Shown here: piece after piece, positions 7,339 through 16,656 of the stretch | Layout: every line of letters begins with the position of its first letter | Numbering within the stretch: the first letter of the stretch is position 1 | Origin: Pseudonocardia xinjiangensis | Lineage (GTDB): Bacteria; Actinomycetota; Actinomycetes; Mycobacteriales; Pseudonocardiaceae | Length of the DNA stretch: 35,545 nt | Reading direction: 5' to 3' | Assembly: GCF_012911925.1 (NCBI RefSeq) | Contig: NZ_JAAXKY010000075.1 | Coordinates: 1-35,545 of the forward strand | Translations under genes and position numbers: made by a program | Notes under the pieces: model-generated | The model's database searches: none | What the model saw: the letters and a program-made list of their open reading frames with translations, nothing else | What the model was told of the DNA's origin: nothing

Positions 7339-10300
7339 GTGCAGGTGGGCATCCTCGGGCCGCTGGAGGTCCGGGTCGGCGACGCGCGGGTCGCGGTCGG
7401 CGGTGCCCGGCTGCGGACCCTGCTCATCCGGCTCGCGGTGGACACCGGGCGGACGGTGTCGGTCAACGCGCTGGCCGAGGCCCTCTGGCCGGAGCAGAAG
7501 GGTGCCGGGGCGCCGGCCGGCCACACGCACGCGCTGCACTCACTGGTGTCGCGGCTGCGCCGGGCGCTGCCCGGCGAGTGGGTGCGGTCGGCTCCCGGGG
7601 GCTACCTGCTCGACCTGCCGCCGGAGGCGCTGGACGCCACGCGCTTCGAGCGGCTCGCCCGCGCCGGCCGCACCGCGCTGCACGACGGCCACGCCGACGT
7701 CGCGGGGCGCCGGTTGCGGGAGGCGCTGGCGCTGTGGCGGGGCGACGCGCTGGCCGACGTCGCCGACGTCCCGTTCGCCGCAGCGGTGATCGCCCGGCTC
7801 GACGAGCTGCGGCTCAGCGCACTGGAGGACCGCGCGCAGGCGGACCTGCTCACCGGTGCCGAGCCGGCGCAGCTGGTGGCCGAGCTCCGGGCGATGACCG
7901 CCGCGCACCCGGGACGGGAACGTGCGCAGGCACTGCTGCTGCGGGCGCTGCAGGCCGACGGGCGTCCGGCCGAGGCGCTCGGGCGGTACGCGGAGCTCCG
8001 CTCGGCGCTGGCCGATGCGCTCGGCGCCGAGCCGTCGCCGCAGGTACGCGAGGCGCACCTGGCGGTGCTGCGCGCCGAGGAGGTCCGCCGCCCGCGGTCG
8101 CGGCAGGGCAACCTGCGCGCAGCACTGACGAGCTTCGTCGGGCGGCAGGAGGAACGGGCGCTCGTCGCGCGCCGCCTGGCCGGGAGCAGGCTCGTCACCT
8201 TGACCGGACCCGGGGGAGCGGGCAAGACCCGCCTCGCCGCGACCGTCGCCGCGGACCTGGCGGACGGCCTGCGCGGCGGAGCCTGGCTGGTGGAGCTCGC
8301 GGCGGTGACCGACCCGGGCGAGGTCGTACAGACCGTCCTCAGCGCGTTCGGCAGCCAGGGCACGGGTGGGGTCACCGCGCGCGACACGATGGACCGCCTG
8401 GCCGGCGCCGTCCCGCCGAGCCCGACGTTGCTGGTGCTGGACAACTGCGAACACCTCCTCGACGCCGCCGCGGCCCTCTGCGAGGAACTGCTCGGCCGGT
8501 GCCCCCTGCTGTGCGTGCTCGCCACGAGCCGGGAGCCACTCGGCATCACCCCGGAGGCGCTCGTCCCGGTCCCCCCGCTGCCCCTCGCGGCCCCCACCGC
8601 AGATGCCGGCGAGATCCTGGCCAGCCCGGCCGCGCGACTGTTCGCCGAACGGGCCGCAGCCGCACACCCCGGCTTCCGCCTCACCGCGGCCAACGCGGTG
8701 GTCGTCGCCGACATCTGCCGGCGCCTCGACGGCCTCCCGCTGGCCATCGAGCTCGCCGCGGCGCGGACCAGGTCGGTGCCGGTCGAGCACCTGGCGACGA
8801 TGCTCGACGACCGGTTCGGGCTGCTGGGCCGCGGCAGCCGCACCGCGCTGCCCCGCCACCGCACCCTGGGCGCCGTGGTCGGCTGGAGCTGGAACCTGCT
8901 CACCGACGACGAACGCGGGCTCGGTGAAGCGCTGTCGGTCTTCCCCGGCACGATCACCCTCGCCGCCGCGGAGCGCGTGGCCCCGCCCGGCGTCGCGGTG
9001 CAGCCGACGCTGGCGGCGCTGGTCGACAAGTCGTTGCTGCACCTGGTCCCCGTGTCCGGCGTGCGCTACCGGATGCTCGAGACGATCCGCGAGTACGGGA
9101 TGCGGCGCCTCGCCGCGAACGAGGACCTGGACCGCGCCAGAGCCGCCTACACCCGCCACTTCCTGGAGCTGGCCGAGACTGCGGCACCCGACCTGCGGGG
9201 ACCCGACCAGCTCCGCTGGATCCCCACCCTCACCGAGGACCGGGAGAACCTCCTGGGTGCACTGCAGGGCGCCGCAGGCGCGGGCGACGCCGACACCGCG
9301 ATCCGGCTGGCGTCCGCCATCTCGTTCTTCCTCACGCTGCACGGCGACCACGCCCAGGCCGCCCGGCTGCTGCGCGACGCCCTCGCCCTGCCGACCTCGA
9401 CAGCGCCTGCGGTGCACGCGCCCGCGGTGGCCGCCTACCTGATCAACGTGGTACTGGCCGGCACCGTCGAGACGGGAGACCCCGCCCTCGACCGGTTCCG
9501 CGCAGCGGCCGCGAGCGGGCACCCGTCCGCCTTGGTGATCGCGCCGCTCCTGGCGGCGCTGTCGGGTGACCCGGCTCCGCTCCTGACGACCGAGCCGCCG
9601 GCTCGCGCCGCCCCGTTCGGCAGGGCGATGGTCCGGCTGATGCGCGGGCTGCTGCGGGCCAACCGGGGCGACCTCCAGGAGACCTGCCGTGATCTGGTCG
9701 CCGCGGCCGACGAGTTCGAGGCCCTGGGCGAGCGCTGGGGGACGGCCGTGTCGCTGACCCGGTTCGGCACCACCGCGCTCGTGCTCGGCGACGTCGACGG
9801 CGCGCTCGGGGCGCTGCGCCGGGCCCGGGTGCCCGCCGCCGAGCTCGGCAACGACGACCACCAGCGCGTGTGCGCGGCAACCGCGCACATCTACGCCGGT
9901 GACACCGTGCGGGCGCGGGCCGAGCTGGACGCCGTGGTCGCCGGCGCTCCGGCGGCCCACCACCTCGCGCTCGCGCGGATGCTGCTCGGCGACGTCGAGC
10001 GGCGCGACGGCGCCCTCTCCGCCGCGGCCCGCGAGTACGACGCGGCGCGCCGGGCCGTGGGTCGACGCGCCGGGACCGACCGGCCCTTCCAGGTGCAGTA
10101 CCGCACCGGCCTGGCCCACCTGGCGATGGCCCGCGGCGACACCGCAGGGGCGCTGACCGATCTGCAGGCCGCGTTCGCCGAGGCGCTGGCCACCGACCAG
10201 CGCGCGCTACTGGCCGGTGTCGGCACTGGTCTCGCCGCACTGCGGGCCGGGCTGGGTGAACCCGCCGCCGCGGCGGCCGCGCTCGGCGCCGCCCACGCGG

Positions 10301-10491
10301 TGCGCGGGGCGGCCGACTCCCTACACCCGGACGTGGCCCGCCTGACGCACGAGCTGCGCCGTGGGCTGGGCGACCGGTTCGGTGGTTGCTACGACCGCGG
10401 CCGCTCCCTCGGCCGCGCAGCTGCCGCGGCGCTGCTCGCCTCCGAGCTCGCGGCGGCACAGGCCGATCCGGAGTCGCTCACCGGGGCGTGA
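7339..10491 (+). CDS. AfsR/SARP-type transcriptional regulator with NB-ARC-like ATPase and TPR-like region
   Basis: The predicted protein has 1050 residues from GTG 7339. An open frame exists upstream, but the conserved start VQVGILGPLEVRVGD begins here. Domains in order: an OmpR-type winged helix (about 1-90, GPLEVRVGDARVAVGGARLRTLL), a bacterial transcriptional activation domain (about 95-245), a P-loop ATPase (GPGGAGKT around 289-297; LLVLDNCEHLLD near 364; a TSREPLG sensor-like segment), a winged-helix/arm region, and a long helical TPR-like C-terminus. The type regulates secondary metabolism or stress genes in actinomycetes. The triple CACAG array just upstream could be its own autoregulatory site or a site for a two-component regulator. 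No biosynthetic cluster adjoins it. Confidence 0.88.
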   Translation: MQVGILGPLEVRVGDARVAVGGARLRTLLIRLAVDTGRTVSVNALAEALWPEQKGAGAPAGHTHALHSLVSRLRRALPGEWVRSAPGGYLLDLPPEALDATRFERLARAGRTALHDGHADVAGRRLREALALWRGDALADVADVPFAAAVIARLDELRLSALEDRAQADLLTGAEPAQLVAELRAMTAAHPGRERAQALLLRALQADGRPAEALGRYAELRSALADALGAEPSPQVREAHLAVLRAEEVRRPRSRQGNLRAALTSFVGRQEERALVARRLAGSRLVTLTGPGGAGKTRLAATVAADLADGLRGGAWLVELAAVTDPGEVVQTVLSAFGSQGTGGVTARDTMDRLAGAVPPSPTLLVLDNCEHLLDAAAALCEELLGRCPLLCVLATSREPLGITPEALVPVPPLPLAAPTADAGEILASPAARLFAERAAAAHPGFRLTAANAVVVADICRRLDGLPLAIELAAARTRSVPVEHLATMLDDRFGLLGRGSRTALPRHRTLGAVVGWSWNLLTDDERGLGEALSVFPGTITLAAAERVAPPGVAVQPTLAALVDKSLLHLVPVSGVRYRMLETIREYGMRRLAANEDLDRARAAYTRHFLELAETAAPDLRGPDQLRWIPTLTEDRENLLGALQGAAGAGDADTAIRLASAISFFLTLHGDHAQAARLLRDALALPTSTAPAVHAPAVAAYLINVVLAGTVETGDPALDRFRAAAASGHPSALVIAPLLAALSGDPAPLLTTEPPARAAPFGRAMVRLMRGLLRANRGDLQETCRDLVAAADEFEALGERWGTAVSLTRFGTTALVLGDVDGALGALRRARVPAAELGNDDHQRVCAATAHIYAGDTVRARAELDAVVAGAPAAHHLALARMLLGDVERRDGALSAAAREYDAARRAVGRRAGTDRPFQVQYRTGLAHLAMARGDTAGALTDLQAAFAEALATDQRALLAGVGTGLAALRAGLGEPAAAAAALGAAHAVRGAADSLHPDVARLTHELRRGLGDRFGGCYDRGRSLGRAAAAALLASELAAAQADPESLTGA

Positions 10492-10568
10492 GTCGCAGCG
10501 ATGAGTTCGGTGCCTCCGGCCGGTCCCTATCCCGACAGAACGGACGGGTGCGAGCACCAGGAGACCTC

Positions 10569-11012
10569 ATGAGCAGGCAGACGACCAGCACATCCACCAC
10601 CGCGGCCGGGTCCGCGACACGGCCGGGAAGGGTGGTGGACGTGGCGCTGTGGGTGGCCCAGGTCCTGCTCGCGGCGGTCTTCCTGGGGGCGAGCTATCCG
10701 AAGGTCACCTTCGACCCGGTGACGATCGAGGGGTTCGCGGCCATGGGCTTCAGCGCGGCCGGAACAGTGATCATCGGCTGCCTGGAGATCGCGGCGGCGA
10801 TCGGGCTGCTGGTGCCCCGCCTGTCGGGTGCGGCGGCTCTCGGCCTGGTCGCCCTGATGATCGGGGCGACGACGGCCACGGTGCTGACCATGGCGGTGGC
10901 GGCAGCACTCCTGCCGGTGGTGCTCCTGGTGGTGGCCGCCCTGGTCGCCTGGGGCCGCTGGTACCGGACCGTCGAGCTCGCCCGCTGGGTCCGTGGCCTG
11001 GCCACGCGATAG
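10569..11012 (+). CDS. DoxX-like membrane protein
   Basis: The predicted protein has 147 residues. ATG 10569 is preceded by GGAGACCTC and is preferred over in-frame upstream codons. Four membrane segments follow a polar Thr/Ser-rich head. The order ALWVAQVLLAAVFLGASYPKV, then GCLEIAAAIGLLVPR, then two hydrophobic helices is typical of DoxX/DoxX-like proteins. These have been tied to redox or membrane roles, but the family is functionally loose. The gene follows the SARP gene by 77 nt in the same direction and may be co-transcribed. Confidence 0.72.
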   Translation: MSRQTTSTSTTAAGSATRPGRVVDVALWVAQVLLAAVFLGASYPKVTFDPVTIEGFAAMGFSAAGTVIIGCLEIAAAIGLLVPRLSGAAALGLVALMIGATTATVLTMAVAAALLPVVLLVVAALVAWGRWYRTVELARWVRGLATR

Positions 11013-11031
11013 CCGGTCGTCGCGCGGCACG

Positions 11032-11832
11032 TCAGGGAGCGTGCATCAACCACTGCACCGCGTCCTCGGCGATGGATGCGGGCACGGTGTGGGCGCCGTC
11101 GAACTCCCGCACCTCGGTCGGTACCCGGGCCGACCGGAGCTGCGGGACGATCCGGCGGGTCGTGCGGTCGATGGGGAGCACGGTGTCGTGGCGGCCGTGG
11201 CAGAGGAACACCCGCGGGGTCCCGACCCTGGGTCCTGGCGCGATGAAGCCCGGCGAGAACGCCATGACGTGGGTGAACAGGTCGGCGTTGGCGAGCCCCA
11301 GCGACAGGGCGTACGAGGCCCCGTCGGAGAACCCGCTGACGGCGAGCCGGGTCGGGTCCACGGGGTAGGAGCCGAACACCTGGGCGAGCGCGTCGTCGAT
11401 CCGCCGCACGTCCGACCCCCAGCCGCCGGTGACGGCGTCCCAGGTGGCGGCGTGCGATGTCGGGGCCAGCAGCAGCAGTCCGTGGGCGTCGGCCAGCGGG
11501 AGCAGGGGTGCGAGGCCGCCCTTGGCGTTCCCGCCGGCCCCGTGCAGGGCCAGCACCAGACGCAGGGGAGCTGCTCCCGCGGTGGCCGGCACGCGCACCA
11601 GCACCTCCGGTCCGCCGGGCAGCGCCAGCAGACCTGGTGGGGGCGCGGCAGCAGCGGGCACGGGCACGGGGGGAAGCCGGGCGGCGAGGCGCGCGTTCGC
11701 GCTGCCGGCGCCCCGCGGCGAGAGAGGGCTCATCGCGGGGAAGTCTCCCGTCAGCAGGCCGCATCCGCCGAGCGCGGCGCTCGTCGCGGTGACGACCGCG
11801 GCGCGCAGCAGTGTGCGGCGGGGCACCTTCAT
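11032..11832 (-). CDS. Exported PHB-depolymerase/feruloyl-esterase-like lipoprotein hydrolase
   Basis: The predicted protein has 266 residues. The N-terminus RRTLLRAAVVTATSAALGGC combines a twin-arginine pattern with a lipobox ending at Cys24, so a Tat-exported lipoprotein is likely. The hydrolase core has LVLALHGAGGNAKGG (oxyanion region), the nucleophile elbow SGFSDGAS (Ser169), CHGRHDTVLPID (acid) and FDGAHTVP (His). This order matches the LpqC/PHB depolymerase esterase family. Mature chain length is ordinary for the group. It is convergent with the DoxX-like gene (19 nt apart) and divergent from mgtC. The substrate is unknown. Confidence 0.82.
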   Translation of the reverse strand: MKVPRRTLLRAAVVTATSAALGGCGLLTGDFPAMSPLSPRGAGSANARLAARLPPVPVPAAAAPPPGLLALPGGPEVLVRVPATAGAAPLRLVLALHGAGGNAKGGLAPLLPLADAHGLLLLAPTSHAATWDAVTGGWGSDVRRIDDALAQVFGSYPVDPTRLAVSGFSDGASYALSLGLANADLFTHVMAFSPGFIAPGPRVGTPRVFLCHGRHDTVLPIDRTTRRIVPQLRSARVPTEVREFDGAHTVPASIAEDAVQWLMHAP

Positions 11833-12097
11833 CGTCGGTCGCCATCCGTCTCCCGAGACCTCTGGTCCGTCCAGTCACGACTGCGCAAGCGGGACGCCGC
11901 ACGTCGTCGCGGTGCTGGAACGCTCGGAGTCCCTGCCGGCGCGGTTACCCTGTGGAGACCGTTCCCGAGCAACCGGGGATCGACCACCGAGCCACAGGCG
12001 GCTGCGAGGTCGGGCGAACGGGGCGCGTGTTCCATCCGGTACACCGCCTCGTCGTGTGGTCCGCTTCGGAGACGACAACGGATCGGAGGGCGGGAGC

Positions 12098-12871
12098 GTG
12101 GTGCTCGCGTTGCCATTCGGGGAACCGACCGGCCAGAGCTGGCTGCAGATCGGCGAGCTCGGCGTCGCGCTCGTCCTGTCGGCCGCGATCGGGCTGGAAC
12201 GGGAGCTGCGGCAGAAGAGTGCGGGTCTGCGCACCCACACCCTGATCGGTTTCGGGGCCGCGCTGTTCATGCTGGTCTCGAAGTACGGCTTCACCGACGT
12301 CCTCGGCGACCACGTCGTCCTCGACCCGTCCCGGGTCGCCGCGCAGATCGTGTCCGGCATCGGGTTCATCGGTGGCGGCCTGATCTTCGTCCGTCGTGAC
12401 GCCGTGCGTGGCCTGACCACCGCCGCGGCCGTCTGGCTGACCACGGCCGTCGGGATGGCGGCCGGTGCCGGCCTGCCGGTGCTGGCGGCCGTGGCCACCG
12501 TCGGTTACTTCGTCGTCGTCTTCGCCTTCCCGCTGCTGACGGTCCGGCTCTCGGGCTCGCGGACGCAGAGCCGCTTCATCCAGGTGACCTACGAGGACGG
12601 GCGGGGCCTGCTGCGCGACATCGTGAGCACCTGCACCCGGCGCGGCTGGACCATCGCCGAGCTGACCACGAGGCACGTGGAGCGGGAACCGGTGGACGCG
12701 CTGGTCGACGGCGGTCGGGGCCGCCTGCGCGAGGCCGTGGTGCGGCCGGTGTCGGTCCTGCTCGAGCTGCGGGGTGCCGCCGACCACGAGGAGCTCGTCA
12801 CCGACCTCAACAACGTGCACGGCGTGCTGAGCGTGGCCGCGAGCAACCCGGATCTCGACCCGGACGCCTGA
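12098..12871 (+). CDS. MgtC/SapB family membrane protein
   Basis: The predicted protein has 257 residues from GTG 12098 (GTG 12101 is equally in frame), with GGAGGG 7 nt upstream of 12098. The first 150 residues carry the MgtC signature: LSAAIGLERELRQKSAGLRTHTLIG, then VSGIGFIGGGLIFVRR and GLTTAAAVWLTTAVGMAAGAG, with about four to five membrane helices. A soluble ACT-like C-terminal domain follows. MgtC proteins help cells cope with low magnesium or acid and may modulate the F-type ATPase. The last 65 nt overlap the 3' end of the convergent MFS gene. Confidence 0.85.
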   Translation: MVLALPFGEPTGQSWLQIGELGVALVLSAAIGLERELRQKSAGLRTHTLIGFGAALFMLVSKYGFTDVLGDHVVLDPSRVAAQIVSGIGFIGGGLIFVRRDAVRGLTTAAAVWLTTAVGMAAGAGLPVLAAVATVGYFVVVFAFPLLTVRLSGSRTQSRFIQVTYEDGRGLLRDIVSTCTRRGWTIAELTTRHVEREPVDALVDGGRGRLREAVVRPVSVLLELRGAADHEELVTDLNNVHGVLSVAASNPDLDPDA

Positions 12872-14249
12872 CCGGCACCAGCCACGCGGACACCACGAGG
12901 GCGACCGCCACCGCGGCGAGCGCGGCGAGCGCCGTGCGCGCGGCGCTCTCGGCGGTGCCCGTGTGCAGCGTGAGGGTCACCAGCGCCACGCCGAGTGCCG
13001 TGCCCAGGCTGCGGGCCATGTTGACCAGCCCGCCGCCGGTCCCGGCGGTGCGGGCCGGGACGAGTCCCATGACGAGGCTGTTGTTCGCCGGCGTGAAGAT
13101 CCCCAGCGCGAGCCCGAGGAGTCCCAGCATCGGTACGAGCCACGCCGGGGTGAGCGGGACGACGACCAGCAGGCCGGTCGCGCAGACGACGGCCAGCGCG
13201 CCGACGAGGCAGCGGAGGCGGTCGCTCCAGGACGCGGGCAGCAGCCGTTCACCGGTGGTGGCGGCCAGCGCGAACCCGGCGGGGAGCGCGGTCAGCACGA
13301 GCCCCGCGTGCAGCTCCGACTCCCCGGCTGCGACGAGCACGACCGGCACGAGCACGAGCGGACCGAACAGGATCAGGTAGCCGCCGACTGCGCCCGCGAG
13401 ACCCGCGGCGACCGCCCGCGAGCGCAGGAGCGCGGGATCGAGCAGGGGAGCGGCGAACCGCCGGCTGTGGGTGACGATGCCGAGCACGGCCGCGGCCGTG
13501 ACCACGAAGAGGGCGGGCGCGACCCAGCCCGGAAGGGTGAGCCCGGACAGTGCCGTCAGTCCGAGCAGCCCTGCCGTGGTGGCGGTGACCAACAGCAGGA
13601 GACCGGTGACGTCCCAGGTGGTCGTGGAGCTGCGGTGCCGGGTGCGGGGGAGGAGGAACACCCCCGCGACGACGGCGACGACGCCGATCGGGACGTTGAT
13701 GCCGAAGACCCAGCGCCAGCCCAGGGTGGAGACGAGCAGGCCACCGACCGTGGGGCCGAGTGCGAGGCCGAGGGCCTGGGCCGCCGCCTGGATGCCGAGC
13801 GCGGCACGCCGCCTGCCCGGGGGAGCACACGTGCTGATCAGGGCGACGCTGTTGGCCTGCAGCATCGCGGCGCCGATGCCCTGGACCACCCGGAACGCGA
13901 TCAGCCAGCCGAGGGTGGGCGCCAGTACGCAGGCCGCGGAGGCCACCGTGAACACCACGAACCCGTAGAGGTAGAGCAGCTTGCGGCCATGGGCGTCGGA
14001 CAGCCTGCCGATGGGGACCAGCAGCGCGGTGAGCGTCAGGAGATAGGAGAGGGAGACCCACTGGACCCCCGCCAGTGACGCGCCGAACTCGGCGCCGAGA
14101 GGACCGTAGGTGAGGGTGACGATGCTGGCGTCGAGCTGACCCATGAACGCGCCGAAGCAGACCGTCCCCACTGCCAGCAGCCAGGCGTGCGGCCAGGTGC
14201 GCAGCTGAGCCGGACGGGCGGGTTCCCTGGCGAGGACGGACATCCACAC
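12807..14249 (-). CDS. MFS drug exporter, DHA2 (EmrB/QacA)-like
   Basis: The predicted protein has 480 residues from GTG 14249, with GGGAG 6 nt upstream. ATG 14243 is an alternative. About 14 hydrophobic segments are visible. Motif A is GRLSDAHGRK, and the LDASIVTLTYGPLG element of the first helix is characteristic of DHA2 proton-antiport exporters. RVVQGIGAAMLQANS and LGPTVGGLLVSTLGWRWVF match motifs B and C. It probably exports small toxic molecules. The Arg-rich tail after residue 455 lies in the overlap with mgtC and may be read-through sequence of no function. Confidence 0.85.
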   Translation of the reverse strand: MWMSVLAREPARPAQLRTWPHAWLLAVGTVCFGAFMGQLDASIVTLTYGPLGAEFGASLAGVQWVSLSYLLTLTALLVPIGRLSDAHGRKLLYLYGFVVFTVASAACVLAPTLGWLIAFRVVQGIGAAMLQANSVALISTCAPPGRRRAALGIQAAAQALGLALGPTVGGLLVSTLGWRWVFGINVPIGVVAVVAGVFLLPRTRHRSSTTTWDVTGLLLLVTATTAGLLGLTALSGLTLPGWVAPALFVVTAAAVLGIVTHSRRFAAPLLDPALLRSRAVAAGLAGAVGGYLILFGPLVLVPVVLVAAGESELHAGLVLTALPAGFALAATTGERLLPASWSDRLRCLVGALAVVCATGLLVVVPLTPAWLVPMLGLLGLALGIFTPANNSLVMGLVPARTAGTGGGLVNMARSLGTALGVALVTLTLHTGTAESAARTALAALAAVAVALVVSAWLVPVRRPGRDPGCSRPRSARRARC

Positions 14250-14351
14250 GGTGACTCCCTTGGGCGCCTTGCCTGACGATCACCGCTAATGACCGTACAT
14301 TGCCCGTCGGCCGTCTCACCTTATGGAGAGGGTCACGTCACGCCCAGGGTC

Positions 14352-15089
14352 TCAGAACGTGTGGACCTCCGCACTCCCGTCGGGATGGCCGACCACCATC
14401 TCGTCCGCGATCCCCACGAAGAGGCCGTGCTCGACCACCCCCGGGATGTCGTTGAGGACGGCCGCGAGGCCGGGGATGTCGGGGATCGCACCCAGGTGTG
14501 CGTCCAGGATGTAGTGGCCGCTGTCGGTCACCAGCAGCTCGTCCCCGCGCATCCGGTTCGTGATCGGCGCCTCTCCGAGGCCGGCGTCGGCGAAGCGCCG
14601 GGACAGGTGCCGCCGGGTGGAGACCCACCCGAACGGCACGACCTCCACCGGCAACGGGAAGGCACCGAGGGTCGGGACGATCTTGGTGTCGTCGAGGACG
14701 GTGACCATCCGGCGGGAGGCCCTCGCCACGATCTTCTCCCACAGCAGGCAGGCGCCCCCGCCCTTGATCATGCTCCCGGCGCCGTCGATCTCGTCCGGGC
14801 CGTCGATCGTCAGGTCGAGCTCGGGGACGTCGTTCAGGTCGGCGAGCCGGACCCCGAGCTCCAGCGCGAGGTCCCGCGTCGCGGTCGAGGTGGGCACCCC
14901 CACCACGTCGAGGCCGTCCCGCACCCGCTCGGCGAGCGAGCGCACGAACCAGTGCGAGGTGGTGCCGGAGCCGAGCCCGAGGAGCATGCCGTCACGGACG
15001 AACGTGTCGAGGGCCCGCCTCCCCGCGGCGACCTTCGCCCGGTCCTGTGGCGTACCGGGTCGCACGCCGTCCTCCACGCGTCCGGTCAC
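14352..15089 (-). CDS. rpiA: Ribose-5-phosphate isomerase A
   Basis: The predicted protein has 245 residues, somewhat above the usual 220 because of a polar 15-residue head. It interconverts ribose 5-phosphate and ribulose 5-phosphate. The RpiA motifs are present in order: GLGSGTTSHWF (38-48, phosphate loop), DGPDEID (96-102; usually DGADE), KGGGACLLWEKI (109-120, with the catalytic lysine and Glu118). It overlaps the upstream kinase gene by 4 nt (15086-15089), which indicates co-translation. Sitting beside an FGGY kinase and an aldehyde dehydrogenase suggests a catabolic paralogue for a pentose or pentitol rather than the housekeeping isomerase. That is inference. Confidence 0.88.
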   Translation of the reverse strand: MTGRVEDGVRPGTPQDRAKVAAGRRALDTFVRDGMLLGLGSGTTSHWFVRSLAERVRDGLDVVGVPTSTATRDLALELGVRLADLNDVPELDLTIDGPDEIDGAGSMIKGGGACLLWEKIVARASRRMVTVLDDTKIVPTLGAFPLPVEVVPFGWVSTRRHLSRRFADAGLGEAPITNRMRGDELLVTDSGHYILDAHLGAIPDIPGLAAVLNDIPGVVEHGLFVGIADEMVVGHPDGSAEVHTF

Positions 15090-16597
15090 CGCTGCGCCCC
15101 GGCGAGCTCGGCGAAGGTCGGCTGCAAGGTCCGGTACAGGCGGCGGTGGATCGCGAACAGCCGGTCGTAGAGCTCGGCGTTGTCGGCCTCGGGCTTGAAC
15201 CGGGAGGTCTCCTGCACGAGGGCGGCGGCGTCGGAGAGGGAGGCGAAGTCACCGGTACCGACCCCGGCGAGCAGGGCGGCCCCGTACGCGCCCCCCTCGG
15301 CGGCGCCGGTCACCGTCACGACCTCCCGCTGGAGCACGTCGGCCAGCATCTGCAGCCACAGCGGCTCCACGGTGGCGCCACCCGACACGCGCACCTGCGT
15401 GCAGTCCAGGCCGGTGGACTCGCACACCTCCACGATCTCGCGCAGGTTGAGCAGGACGCCCTCCATCACGCTGCGGGACAGGTGGGCGGTCGAGTGCATC
15501 GGGGTGAGGCCCACCCAGCTGCCGCGGGCCTCCGGGGCCACGTGCGGGCAGCGCTCGCCCAGCAGGTAGGGCAGGAACAGCAGGCCCTCCGACCCGGGCG
15601 GCGCCTGCCGGGCCAGGTCCACCAGGCTGCGGTAGTCGAGTTCGGGATCCACCGGGCGCAGGGCGTCGCGCAGCCACTGGAAGGCGCCGCCCGCCACCAG
15701 CGAGACACCCATGACGTGCCAGCGGTCCGGGGCGTTGCCGCACGAGATCTGCAGCGTGCCGTCGATGTCGTCGGGGCAGGCCCCGCTGGCTCCCGCGACG
15801 ATGCCCGCCGTGCCCAGCGTGATGCCGATCGCGCCGTCCTCGATGATGCCCATCGAGGTGGTCTGGATGACCGCGTCGCCGCCACCGCCGAACACCGGCG
15901 TCGACGCCGGCAGGCCCCAGCGCTGCGCCACCTCCGGTCGCAGCGTTCCGGTCGGCTCGTGCGACTCGACCGCGCGGGGCAGGAGGTCCACGGGGATGTC
16001 CAGCAGGTCGAGGAGCTCGGTGGACCAGCGCCGCCCGCGCACGTCGAACAGGCCGGTGCCCGACGCGTCGGACACCTCCGTCACCAGGTCACCGGTCATC
16101 CGCAGGCGCAGGTAGTCCTTCGGGTTGACCAGGTGCCGCATCCGCTCGTACGCGGCGGGCTCGTGCTCGCGCAGCCAGAGGATCTTCCCGGCGGTGAAGC
16201 CCGGCAGCATCCTGTTCTGCACCAGGTCGATGAGCCCCGCCAAGCCACCGGCCCGCTCGGTGATCTCGGTGCACTGCGGGGCGGCCCGCTGGTCGTTCCA
16301 CAGGATCGCCGGGCGGATCACCTCGCGGTTCTCGTCCAGCGCGGTGAGGCCGTGCATCTGGCCGCAGAGCCCGAAACCGCGGACCTGCGAGCCTGCAGGC
16401 AGCCGGTCGAGCAGCTCCCGGACCGCGTCGTCGGTGGCCTCCCACCAGCGGGCCGGCTCCTGCTCGGCCCAGCCGGGCCGCGAGGTGAGCACCGGGTACT
16501 CGCGCACGCTGCTGTCGAGCACCTCGCCGCTCGTGTCGAGGGCGAGCACCTTGCACGCGGACGTCCCGAGGTCGATGCCGATGAAACACGTCGCCAT
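15086..16597 (-). CDS. xylB: FGGY carbohydrate kinase, xylulokinase-like
   Basis: The predicted protein has 503 residues, the normal length. It opens with the ATPase-fold phosphate loop FIGIDLGTSACK and has the xylulokinase-type motif GQMHG (79-83), ILWNDQRA, the catalytic Asp241 in GGGGDAV, and the C-terminal nucleotide site VSGGATVEPLWLQMLADVL with EGGAYGAALLAG. The closest family by motif is xylulokinase. Because the next gene is rpiA, which handles ribulose 5-phosphate, D-ribulose or another ketopentose is also possible. It is the middle gene of a three-gene unit and is separated from the upstream aldehyde dehydrogenase by 59 nt. Confidence 0.85.
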   Translation of the reverse strand: MATCFIGIDLGTSACKVLALDTSGEVLDSSVREYPVLTSRPGWAEQEPARWWEATDDAVRELLDRLPAGSQVRGFGLCGQMHGLTALDENREVIRPAILWNDQRAAPQCTEITERAGGLAGLIDLVQNRMLPGFTAGKILWLREHEPAAYERMRHLVNPKDYLRLRMTGDLVTEVSDASGTGLFDVRGRRWSTELLDLLDIPVDLLPRAVESHEPTGTLRPEVAQRWGLPASTPVFGGGGDAVIQTTSMGIIEDGAIGITLGTAGIVAGASGACPDDIDGTLQISCGNAPDRWHVMGVSLVAGGAFQWLRDALRPVDPELDYRSLVDLARQAPPGSEGLLFLPYLLGERCPHVAPEARGSWVGLTPMHSTAHLSRSVMEGVLLNLREIVEVCESTGLDCTQVRVSGGATVEPLWLQMLADVLQREVVTVTGAAEGGAYGAALLAGVGTGDFASLSDAAALVQETSRFKPEADNAELYDRLFAIHRRLYRTLQPTFAELAGAQR

Positions 16598-16656
16598 GCG
16601 TCGCTCCTTGAGTCGGCGGCTCGCCGTCGAGCCGCTCCCGGCACGGCCGGTGGGCG

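Noticed and set aside
7540..10119. An 859-codon open frame on the minus strand
   Set aside because: It lies wholly opposite the SARP-type regulator and reads as Arg/Gly/Val-rich low-similarity sequence, as expected for GC-rich antisense frames.
11429..12097. Upstream extension of the mgtC frame by more than 200 codons
   Set aside because: It is antisense to the esterase gene and low-complexity. MgtC homology and a ribosome site begin at 12098.
14265..14310. AATG-ACCGTA-CATT near 14288 as a TetR-type operator for the exporter
   Set aside because: Only five of seven base pairs are symmetric and no TetR gene adjoins it. It is too weak to report as a site.
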